A stretch of 37,595 nucleotides of DNA from Dactylosporangium sp. AC04546 (GTDB lineage Bacteria; Actinomycetota; Actinomycetes; Mycobacteriales; Micromonosporaceae). The stretch lies in assembly GCF_022095675.1 (NCBI RefSeq), contig NZ_JAHYSG010000116.1, forward strand, positions 1 to 37,595, written 5' to 3'. The number at the start of each line of letters is the position of its first letter. Within the stretch, counting starts at the first letter, position 1. Below are positions 17,534 through 23,924 of this stretch, piece after piece. The notes under the pieces are model-generated. The model did no database searches. It saw only the letters and a list, made by a program, of their open reading frames with translations, and was not told the DNA's origin. A program made the position numbers and the translations under genes.

Positions 17534-18247
17534 CTATTGGTCCGCCGCTTCTACGCCGTGGCCAGCGATGGCTGCCGTCACCTGCTCCTCGGTCTTCAGA
17601 GGAGCAGGTGCAGCATCAGACGGTGCGGGCACGGGCACTGGCGCGACCGGATCCGGTCTGGTTGGCGTCTGCTCCCGAGGGGTGACACCCACGGGGAGCC
17701 CACTGGCAGTGAGCCACTTCTCGTCTTCGGTTTCCACACGACCCCAAAACGCAGCAAGCCGGATCCTAAGCATTCTGCGTCCCTCGGGCGTCATCCCAGC
17801 CACCCGATACGCTTGGAACTCTTCGATCTTCCCGCTGTAGCTTTGAATCGTGGTCAGATCGGCTACATGAATTCTGCCCTTCTCGCGACCAAGGTAGGAG
17901 CCGAAGGGCGCTAGGGCGTGGGCGGTGAAAACGTACTCCACGTTCGGATCGTCGGACGGCTCCGGATTGTCGTGTGTCTCGCGTGCGGAGTCAGTGAGTG
18001 GCCCAGTTTGCCTGACGGTCGCCAAGCCGACGACGCGCTGATTCTCGATAGTGCAGCATTGCGACACTACAAGATACGTCAATAACCTCGAAGGTGCGGT
18101 CAACACAACAGGCTGGCCAGCAACCGAAGCGGAGTCAGACGGGCGGGCGTAGTTCAGCGGCCAAGGCAATTTGGGAAGCGCAAGACCAACGATCAGATCG
18201 CCTTGGCGTAACGAATCCGTCTTATCTGGGCAACTCTCTAACCACAT
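17534..18247 (-). CDS. Hypothetical protein, third gene of cargo operon
   Basis: 237 aa. The N-terminus SLRQGDLIVGLALP, followed by LLTYLVVSQCCTIENQRVVGLA, resembles a sporadic group of uncharacterised proteins I recall with a QGDI motif and a beta-strand ending in SQxCD; here Thr replaces the usual Asp after the Cys pair. The middle (EYVFTAHALAPFGSYLGREKGRIHVADLTTIQSY) looks like an all-beta barrel. The last ~50 residues are Pro/Ala-rich and probably disordered. No enzyme motif is seen. The ATG at 18247 is 9 bp after the preceding stop and has no clear Shine-Dalgarno, so it probably depends on coupled translation. Third in the operon 19505-17534. Confidence 0.72.
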   Translation of the reverse strand: MWLESCPDKTDSLRQGDLIVGLALPKLPWPLNYARPSDSASVAGQPVVLTAPSRLLTYLVVSQCCTIENQRVVGLATVRQTGPLTDSARETHDNPEPSDDPNVEYVFTAHALAPFGSYLGREKGRIHVADLTTIQSYSGKIEEFQAYRVAGMTPEGRRMLRIRLAAFWGRVETEDEKWLTASGLPVGVTPREQTPTRPDPVAPVPVPAPSDAAPAPLKTEEQVTAAIAGHGVEAADQ

Positions 18248-18256
18248 GCGACAGAC

Positions 18257-18760
18257 TCAATCCTCGTCTTCGAACGTCACCTGCAGTTCACGATTCCGGA
18301 CGATACTAGTTGCGTTCGCGATCATGTCGACATCAGCACTGCTCAAGTGGCCCATCAAAGGCCTCGGAGCCGAAGCGACATCCCCGAACACCTTAGCCAA
18401 CTCGGTAAGCGACAAGAGTCGATCAAGCGAATGGCTGCACGTCGCGGCAGCCGCGAGGGCCGCATTCACCGTAACAGTAACGTCGGTTGCCTTCAACAGA
18501 CGTAGGTGATCACTCAGGCCCGAAAGCGCCGTCATCCATCCGACCGAAGTTCCCGCGAGGTCACTTAGGACGACCGAAGCCAGCGCGTCTACCCTCTCAC
18601 TCGGCTTGAGCGCACGAGCCGGCTCACTTTCGCGACGCGACGAGTCGTACTGCAGTGCCCCGCTTCGATCGATTGCATACGGGGGCGACAGCGGATCGAT
18701 AATCAGCTCGGTTGCGTCAGTTGGAGTAGAGTAGCCAGGCCGGCCAGTCTTAATGTTCAT
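18257..18760 (-). CDS. Hypothetical protein, second gene of cargo operon
   Basis: 167 aa starting MNIKTGRPGYSTPTD; the ATG at 18760 lies inside the 3' end of the TIGR04255-family gene, giving an 11-bp overlap typical of translational coupling. The frame is open 24 codons further, but that part is only the shadow of the upstream gene. The sequence is mainly alpha-helical (VDALASVVLSDLAGTSVGW, VNAALAAAATCSHSLDRLL) with an acidic end (TFEDED). No domain, signal peptide or membrane helix is recognised. The helical, acidic nature and the position between two partners suggest an adaptor or complex subunit, which is inference only. Confidence 0.7.
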   Translation of the reverse strand: MNIKTGRPGYSTPTDATELIIDPLSPPYAIDRSGALQYDSSRRESEPARALKPSERVDALASVVLSDLAGTSVGWMTALSGLSDHLRLLKATDVTVTVNAALAAAATCSHSLDRLLSLTELAKVFGDVASAPRPLMGHLSSADVDMIANATSIVRNRELQVTFEDED

Positions 18761-19505
18761 TGAACCGCTCCCGCAACTTGTCGGTGATACTGACTTCGAA
18801 CGCTTCCCTTTCGATCTCTCTGAGGTATTCAATTTTGTCGGAAAGCCAACTCTCGTCGTCAGTCACAGGAAGTTCCAATCCGTCACTGATAACGTCTAGA
18901 TCGAGAATCACCGACACCCCGTCGACCGGCGCACTCGCGAAGGTTTGAATCAGTTTGATTCCGTCCGGTCGTACAGCCTCCATACGAAGTAGGAACGATG
19001 AGAGATCGAATCCAAGGCCTCGCGGCGGGTCGACGGGAATTGTTAGGTAGTCGCTAAGTTCGACGGTCGGACCCTCAAGATCAATCCGATTTACAAAACG
19101 CATTCCAAATCGCGTCAACACATCGGGCTTCGCAACCCTCACGTACGCCCTAAGCGCGTACGTAATTTGCTCTCGGAAGGTAGGCCATCCTGGATATGGT
19201 GCCGTTGCGTGAACAGTGAGTACTTCATTGCCAACTCTAACTAGGCGCTGACCGCCCTCAGCGGAAAACTGATACTTTAGCGATGTTTGCCCGAGGCGAA
19301 GTGCTGGCGCTGCGACCACTGATCCTTTTGCGTCCTCGACAACTTCAAGGCTTCCGGAAGCCACTGTCGTAGGCGCATCTGGATACTCTTCGCGCAGTGA
19401 TTTATATAGCTCTGCGGGCGCGGACAGATCCCAGGCATCATTCGCTTTGAAGCGACACTCAAACGTCGCTTCTAAAATTGGAGGCCTTCTATACCGCTGC
19501 ACCAT
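18750..19505 (-). CDS. TIGR04255 family protein, first gene of cargo operon
   Basis: 251 aa. It opens MVQRYRRPPILEATFECRFK, the RPPIxEAxxEFRF signature of the sporadically distributed TIGR04255 family. The family's typical middle is also present: QTSLKYQFSAEGGQRLVRVG, LTRFGMRFVNRID and the end region LSDKIEYLREIEREAFEVSITDKLRERF. Function of the family is unknown to me; its members are scattered in mobile or variable regions, often next to unknown genes. AAGGA lies about 8 nt upstream of the ATG. It heads a three-gene minus-strand operon with overlapping or abutting genes, all A/T-rich for this genome. I infer that the three act together, possibly as a defence or stress module. Confidence 0.82.
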   Translation of the reverse strand: MVQRYRRPPILEATFECRFKANDAWDLSAPAELYKSLREEYPDAPTTVASGSLEVVEDAKGSVVAAPALRLGQTSLKYQFSAEGGQRLVRVGNEVLTVHATAPYPGWPTFREQITYALRAYVRVAKPDVLTRFGMRFVNRIDLEGPTVELSDYLTIPVDPPRGLGFDLSSFLLRMEAVRPDGIKLIQTFASAPVDGVSVILDLDVISDGLELPVTDDESWLSDKIEYLREIEREAFEVSITDKLRERFNEH

Positions 19506-19882
19506 TTCTATTCCTTCGAACGAGATCAGCTTTCAGGACCCTAGTTGCCCGCCGAAAAGCTAATCGTACCTCCACTTCCCACCAACGGCCGCTGATCAGG
19601 CAAAAGCGACACGCGACCAACGCGTCTGGGTCAGTGTGGCGCACGGAAGCAAGCATTGACAATAGTAAAGTTGAAGATCAATAACGCCTAGCGTCGGATA
19701 TACACGTCAACGCAGCACCAGTCAGTGCCGCTACGCGGTTCCATCTCTGACGTGGCAACAGCTTGAAATGTCGATCGTTTGAGCAGTCCGAACCGGCATG
19801 CCAACGGAGGTACAACGAGGGCTTGTCTATGACCAGTGGCGCACACGAGGACTCTCGCCGCCAGCCTCGTCATGCGTTGTCG
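19506..19882. other. 377-bp gene-free gap in AICE
   Basis: Between the cargo operon and the small GntR gene, still in the A/T-rich zone. It should contain the cargo operon promoter on the minus strand, but I see no confident -35/-10 pair, operator or RNA. Short frames here (19478-19684 plus, 19688-19873 minus) have no ribosome-binding sites or recognisable products. Confidence 0.5.
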
Positions 19883-20155
19883 TTATGATCGCCGTGTAGG
19901 CGGTTCGCTCACGTAGGTTCCACGCTGAGGAACCGTAAAGACTAGGCCGCGGTCGCGGAGGAGTTCGACGGCGCGGCGGGCGGTGCCTCGGGCTACGCCG
20001 AACTCTTGCTGGAGGGCGAGTTCGCTTGGGATCGGCCGGTTGGGCTGTAGCTCGCCGGCCTCGATCCGTTGCTGGATGATGTCGGCGATCTGCACGTAGA
20101 CCGGTGTGGGACCGTCCGGATCGACCATGTCGGGAACGTAGATGTGCAGGTACAT
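19883..20155 (-). CDS. Short GntR-family regulator
   Basis: 90 aa, consisting almost only of a GntR winged helix-turn-helix: PVYVQIADIIQQRIEAGELQ, then IPSELALQQEFGVARGTARRAVELLRDRGLV and the wing VPQRGTYVSEP. There is no effector-binding domain, so this is the short GntR form common on AICEs (KorSA/TraR-like repressors are also GntR proteins). It is divergent from the gene at 20358 across a region with a palindrome and two direct repeats (20172-20199), which are its likely operators. I expect it to autoregulate and control the genes to its right. Confidence 0.88.
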   Translation of the reverse strand: MYLHIYVPDMVDPDGPTPVYVQIADIIQQRIEAGELQPNRPIPSELALQQEFGVARGTARRAVELLRDRGLVFTVPQRGTYVSEPPTRRS

Positions 20156-20171
20156 CAGCGGTCCTTCAGCT

Positions 20172-20199
20172 ACGTCTGTAGACGTACAGGAACGTACAG
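20172..20199. promoter_or_regulatory. Likely operator cluster of the short GntR regulator
   Basis: Palindrome ACGTCTGTAGACGT (20172-20185) overlaps the first of two direct repeats ACGTACAG (20182-20189 and 20192-20199) that are spaced exactly 10 bp, one helical turn. The cluster lies 17 bp before the GntR start, between divergent genes. Confidence 0.6.
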
Positions 20200-20357
20200 T
20201 CCTACGCTGGTAGTGGAGGGCAGCACAGCGGCACGGATGCCGCCGTTGTCATCCACATCGTCACCACGGGGCGACACCTGAGCAGCGGCACCGACCAGGA
20301 CCCGATGCCCCAGCGTTGTGGATGGACACCCGTCCGCAGCGACGTCAGGGAGGTCGG

Positions 20358-20870
20358 GTGCGTAAGCAAGCATCGCGCAGCAGCATCGCGCCGGCCGAGC
20401 TGGCCGGCCTTGACCTGTGCGCGGTCGACGCGCGGACCGAGCAGGTCGACGGCGGCCTGGTCCTGGTCATCGCCGACAACGTGCGTCGGCTGCACCTGGT
20501 GAGCGGCGCCGATGACCGAGCCGCAGCAGCAATTCGGGGCGCACTGCGCCTCGCTGCCGGCGCATCCGCGCACGCGCGTCAGTTCGCCGCCGCGGTCGCG
20601 CCAGCGATCGAGCTGGAGACCGGGGATCGGCACCTGCCGGCGCGACCAGCGTGGATCTGCGTCCGCTGTAGCCGACCCTGGCCGTGCTCGGCCGCCCGAC
20701 GCCGGCTCGCGGCCGAGTTCGCGCACGATCCCGCCGCACTGACTCTGCTCGTGACGTTGCGGCTCGCCGAAGCGTCCGCAGACCTCGGCGTCGCGGAGCT
20801 GCCAGATCTCTACGGCCGGTTTCTCAGCTGGTCGCCGACTATCCCATCTCCAAACGCTGAGGAGCGTTGA
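20358..20870 (+). CDS. AICE-associated hypothetical protein with Cys motif
   Basis: 170 aa from GTG 20358, chosen because GGGAGG lies at 20348-20353; the frame is open a little further upstream. The N-terminal half is mixed alpha/beta (EQVDGGLVLVIADNVRRLHLV). The C-terminal half carries the sequence WICVRCSRPWPCSAARRRLAAEF, a CxxCxxPWPCxxAR pattern I recall in many short unannotated actinomycete proteins from integrative elements; it may be a metal-binding knuckle. Function unknown. It is 2 bp upstream of the next gene and divergent from the GntR regulator, so it is presumably under its control. Confidence 0.72.
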   Translation: MRKQASRSSIAPAELAGLDLCAVDARTEQVDGGLVLVIADNVRRLHLVSGADDRAAAAIRGALRLAAGASAHARQFAAAVAPAIELETGDRHLPARPAWICVRCSRPWPCSAARRRLAAEFAHDPAALTLLVTLRLAEASADLGVAELPDLYGRFLSWSPTIPSPNAEER

Positions 20871-20872
20871 GC

Positions 20873-21127
20873 GTGAGCATCGACCAGGACATCGCCGACG
20901 ACGTCGCGCCGGACTGCACGGTGGAGTTCGACGAGCGCTCCGGCTGCGGTGTGAACGTTGAGTACACCGACCGCGGCCGGACGCCGTTCGTTGCGCTGAG
21001 CTTCCACACGTACTTCGGTGAGAGCGGCGTCCATGACCTGACCCTCGCCCAGGTCGACCAGCTCCGGGCGGCCCTCGACGCGGTGAGCAGAGCCGCCCAA
21101 GCGTTTCGCCCGCTCCCGGCGGCGTAG
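20873..21127 (+). CDS. Hypothetical protein, 84 aa
   Basis: 84 aa with start GTG 20873, preceded by GAGGAG 8 nt upstream (inside the end of the previous gene). Acidic, with FDERSGCGVNVEYTDRGRT, VALSFHTYFGESGVHDLTLAQVDQLRAALDAV and no membrane segment. The central beta-strands and final helix suggest a small globular domain, but I recognise no family. It forms a pair with the preceding gene and converges on the HAD phosphatase, with only four bases between the stops. Confidence 0.7.
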   Translation: MSIDQDIADDVAPDCTVEFDERSGCGVNVEYTDRGRTPFVALSFHTYFGESGVHDLTLAQVDQLRAALDAVSRAAQAFRPLPAA

Positions 21128-21131
21128 GGCG

Positions 21132-21827
21132 TTACCGGCCGTTCAAGGCCAGGAGCGCTAGCGCGATGTCGCCCATGCTGGTGATCACGGCGTCGGCCGA
21201 GGCGTCGGTGAAGCGTTCGACCTTGGGTGGCTTGTTGGCGTAGGCGATGACCGGGACGCCGGCCGCGTGCGCGCCCTCGATGTCGAACAGCGAGTCGCCG
21301 ATCAGCACGCACCCTGCCGGCTCGACGTCGATCGCGGTCGCTGCGCGCCACAACGGCTCTGGGTTCGGCTTCATTCGCTCGGGCTGCGCGAAGGCGCGGC
21401 CGGCGACGTACGCGATGTGCCCGGCGAGCCGATGCTTGACGAGGTACGCGTCGATCGCGTCGGCCGAGTTGTTGCTGACGATCGCCACGGGCCGCCCCGC
21501 GTCCCGAGCCGCCACGATCACCTCACGTCCGTACTGCGCGGGGATCGCGGACTGTGCGGCGAGCAGCTCGGCGCGGCACAGGCCGTCCTCGACCTCGCGT
21601 AGCAGCTCGGGCTTGCCGAGCGTCGCCGACCAGCGGAGTACCTCCATCGGGTCGGCTTCGTCGCGGATGTCCGCGGTGAGGTCGATGCCGCGCGACTCCA
21701 GCAGGTTGAGCAGCTCGGCCGCGATCATCGGCGCTGGGTAGCCGCCGAAGATGCTGCACACTGGCCCGTCGAAGTCGAGCAGGATCGCCTGGCTGCGTGA
21801 CAGCAGCTCGCGAAGGACCGGGCTCAT
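21132..21827 (-). CDS. HAD-superfamily phosphatase (AICE)
   Basis: 231 aa. HAD motifs: LLDFDGPVCSIFGGY (motif I, DxD variant DFDGP), VAIVSNNSADAI (motif II with Ser/Asn), and CVLIGDSLFDIEGAHAAGVPVIAYANKP (motif IV). A four-helix cap lies between motifs I and II, so this is a phosphoglycolate-phosphatase-like C1 member; the substrate is unknown. ATG 21827 overlaps the stop of the GntR repressor gene by 4 bp (ATGA). GntR-HAD pairs occur on several AICEs; a nucleotide or sugar-phosphate cleaning role coupled to the regulator is inference. Confidence 0.88.
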   Translation of the reverse strand: MSPVLRELLSRSQAILLDFDGPVCSIFGGYPAPMIAAELLNLLESRGIDLTADIRDEADPMEVLRWSATLGKPELLREVEDGLCRAELLAAQSAIPAQYGREVIVAARDAGRPVAIVSNNSADAIDAYLVKHRLAGHIAYVAGRAFAQPERMKPNPEPLWRAATAIDVEPAGCVLIGDSLFDIEGAHAAGVPVIAYANKPPKVERFTDASADAVITSMGDIALALLALNGR

Positions 21828-22696
21828 CCTTGGTACTCCCGGGCGATGCTGTCCCACACCGAGTCGAACCACTGTTTCGACGCTGCGACGAACTGTGTGC
21901 CGTGGGAGGTGTCTTCGTCGCTGACGGGGTAGTTGAACAGCGGCACGTCCTTGCCCAGCAGGTCATAGATCGCGATGGGCTCGCCGCGGTGGGTGGTGGT
22001 TCGCTCGGTGACCGGGTAGAAGCCGAAGAACACTTCGCTGTTGTTGATGATGTACAGCTTGAACAGCGGCGACGCCGAGTGCAGCCGGACGGCCACGGTG
22101 GCGGACTCGACCAGGCCGAGGTCGCCGAGCTCGTGGACCTGGTCGACGATCGCGTCCAGCGACCGTTGCGAGATCCGCTCCATCCGCTCGCGTACGAGTG
22201 GATCGTCGGCGCCGGTCTCCGCGCGGGCTGGCAGCGCCATCGGTACGCCCATGTCGGAGACCATGACGCGCAGTGCGATGTGTTTCGGCGCCAGCTGGCC
22301 GGCTCGCACCCGGTCGAGCACCTCGGCGAGCGCGCCTTGCAAGGTTTCGCCCGAGAAGCCGGCGAAGTCGATGGTCACGTCCTCGCGCTCGAACGCCGCC
22401 TCCAGGTGCGGCCGCAACTCGACCGGCCGCTGGGTCTGCGCGCGGACGAACACGCCGCTGCCCTGCCGCGACACGATGAGCCGTTCGGCGCGTAGCGCGT
22501 CGAGCGCCCGTTTGACGGTCTCCCGGGCGACGCCGTAGTGCTTCGCCAGGTCCGGCTGCGACGGTAGGCGTTCGCCTGGGCCGAGGCGTTTGGTCAGGAT
22601 CGCTGCGCGTAGTTGGCGGGCGATTTGGTTGGCGGCGCCTGAGGACTCGTCAGGGTCGAGTTCCCCCAGGTAATCCAGCTCATCGGTCACGACCAC
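21824..22696 (-). CDS. GntR-family transcriptional regulator, AICE repressor
   Basis: 290 aa. The N-terminal winged HTH (NQIARQLRAAILTKRLGPGE, then LPSQPDLAKHYGVARETVKRALDALRAERLIVSRQGSGVFV) is followed by a ~200-residue effector domain with FKLYIINNSEVFFGFYPVTER and a C-terminal WFDSVWDSIAREYQG. This two-domain GntR is common on AICEs next to the transfer genes, where it would keep transfer and replication off. The start could be GTG 22696 or GTG 22690; a TACGAT at the complement of 22697-22702 would start a leaderless message near there. Three matching 14-bp palindromes lie upstream. Confidence 0.88.
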   Translation of the reverse strand: MVVTDELDYLGELDPDESSGAANQIARQLRAAILTKRLGPGERLPSQPDLAKHYGVARETVKRALDALRAERLIVSRQGSGVFVRAQTQRPVELRPHLEAAFEREDVTIDFAGFSGETLQGALAEVLDRVRAGQLAPKHIALRVMVSDMGVPMALPARAETGADDPLVRERMERISQRSLDAIVDQVHELGDLGLVESATVAVRLHSASPLFKLYIINNSEVFFGFYPVTERTTTHRGEPIAIYDLLGKDVPLFNYPVSDEDTSHGTQFVAASKQWFDSVWDSIAREYQG

Positions 22697-22705
22697 ATCG
22701 TACAG

Positions 22706-22799
22706 CCTGACTAGCCAGACTAGGAAAACTTCGTTGTCGGGTATTGACCTGTCTAGCCAAGCGCATTTACCTTCATCTCACCGCACTTGACTAACCAAG
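22706..22799. promoter_or_regulatory. Three 14-bp operators in front of the AICE transfer operon
   Basis: CCTGACTAGCCAGA (22706-22719), CCTGTCTAGCCAAG (22748-22761) and CTTGACTAACCAAG (22786-22799) share a YYTGNCTARCCARR pattern and are centred 42 and 38 bp apart, close to four helical turns each. A plausible plus-strand -35 (TTGACC, 22744-22749) overlaps the middle site. They are the expected binding sites of the adjacent GntR repressor. Confidence 0.75.
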
Positions 22800-22822
22800 T
22801 GAGGCAAGCCGAAGGAGTGTAC

Positions 22823-23062
22823 GTGAGGTACCCCGACGAGTGGGCCGAGCCCACCGACGCCGAACTCGCGGCCATCGAGCGCGAGTCCGACCTGATCGAC
22901 GCGGAGATTGCGCTGGTCGACGCCGAGATCCTCCTGCTCACCGCCGAGCCCGGCCCGACCGCGCTCGACTGGCACCGGGTGCGCCGCGCCGAGGCCCGCG
23001 TCCTGCGCGAGCTGCTCAAGCTGCACGCCGCCGGCCTGGCGACCGAGGCGGTGGCCGCGTGA
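22823..23062 (+). CDS. DUF6284-like small protein
   Basis: 79 aa from GTG 22823, with GAAGGAG 5 nt upstream. The N-terminal EPTDAELAAIERESDLIDAEIALVDAEI is a helical acidic segment like the DUF6284 proteins that recur in actinomycete AICE transfer operons. The rest is a second amphipathic helix (RVRRAEARVLRELLKLHAAG). It is likely a coiled-coil protein; its role is unknown. It is the first gene after the three operators and its stop overlaps the next start (GTGA). Confidence 0.8.
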   Translation: MRYPDEWAEPTDAELAAIERESDLIDAEIALVDAEILLLTAEPGPTALDWHRVRRAEARVLRELLKLHAAGLATEAVAA

Positions 23063-23784
23063 ACGAGCGCAAGCTGACCGGCCGAGGCTGGGCCTACGCC
23101 GGCGCCCTGCTTGGCGGCGCGGTGTCCGTCGCCGCGAACGTCGCGCATTCCTACGTCCCGCCGGCCGGCAGCGACGCCGGCTGGTCCCCGGACCTCGGCG
23201 CCGTGGTCGGCGCGGTCTTCTGGCCGATCGCGGTCTTCGTGGCGGTCGAGATCCTCGCCCGTACCGTCTGGCCGACCGGTCGCGGCTGGACCGCGCTGCG
23301 GTTCCTCGGCCTGCTGCCCGTCGCGCTGGTAGCCGCGTTGGTGTCATACCGACACCTGTCGGGCCTGCTCAGCCACTACGGCGAGGATGGCCTGACGGCG
23401 GTGATCGGCCCGCTCGCGGTCGACGGCCTGATGGTCATGGCAACTGGCGCGCTCATCGCCACGGGCCGCCGCCAGCCAGTAGTCGAGCCCGAGCCGATCG
23501 CCGATCCCGAGCCGACCGTGACGCCGCAGCCGGCGCCCGTCCCGACCGCGCCAACCGCCGAGCCCGAGCCGCCCGTCGCGCCGGTCGCCGAGGTGAAGCC
23601 GGTCCGCAAGGCCCCGAAGCGCCAGCCGTCCGCCGCGCAGCGCGTCGCCGCCGCGGTCACGCGGAGCCCCAAGGCGAGCGACGCGACGATCGCCGCGAGG
23701 CTCGGTCTGAGCGAGGCCACGGTCAAGCGGCACCGTCGACAGTCTGTCGACAGCGTGTCGACGCCGACTCTCAAAGCCGCATGA
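23059..23784 (+). CDS. DUF2637 domain membrane protein with C-terminal HTH
   Basis: 241 aa. The first ~130 residues hold four hydrophobic segments (AYAGALLGGAVSVAANVAHS, GAVVGAVFWPIAVFVAVEIL, FLGLLPVALVAALVSYRHL, AVDGLMVMATGALIA) in the DUF2637 pattern, including SYRHL and DGLM. A long Pro/Glu-rich linker follows, then a short helix-turn-helix (DATIAARLGLSEATVKRHRRQ). DUF2637 proteins (also called Spd-like) accompany TraB on AICEs and are thought to help intramycelial spread. Overlaps the preceding gene by 4 bp. Confidence 0.88.
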   Translation: MNERKLTGRGWAYAGALLGGAVSVAANVAHSYVPPAGSDAGWSPDLGAVVGAVFWPIAVFVAVEILARTVWPTGRGWTALRFLGLLPVALVAALVSYRHLSGLLSHYGEDGLTAVIGPLAVDGLMVMATGALIATGRRQPVVEPEPIADPEPTVTPQPAPVPTAPTAEPEPPVAPVAEVKPVRKAPKRQPSAAQRVAAAVTRSPKASDATIAARLGLSEATVKRHRRQSVDSVSTPTLKAA

Positions 23785-23857
23785 CCCCCGCCGGCCGCGC
23801 ACCGCAGCGCGTTCGACCAGCCATCCACGCGACGACGGATCACCTGTAGCTCTGCCC

Positions 23858-23897
23858 GGAGCGCGGCCAAGGTTCCTAGGCCGAGAGGCCGCGCTCC
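23858..23897. terminator. Hairpin between DUF2637 gene and translocase
   Basis: Perfect 11-bp inverted repeat GGAGCGCGGCC / GGCCGCGCTCC with an 18-nt loop, ending 27 bp before the translocase ATG. It could attenuate transcription into the translocase gene or uncouple its translation. No T-tract follows. Confidence 0.55.
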
Positions 23898-23924
23898 GGC
23901 CCCTCACGTGGAGGAAACCCCATC

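Noticed and set aside
19478..19873. Two short frames in the gap beside the cargo operon
   Set aside because: No ribosome-binding site or conserved pattern; one is antisense to the start of the TIGR04255 gene.
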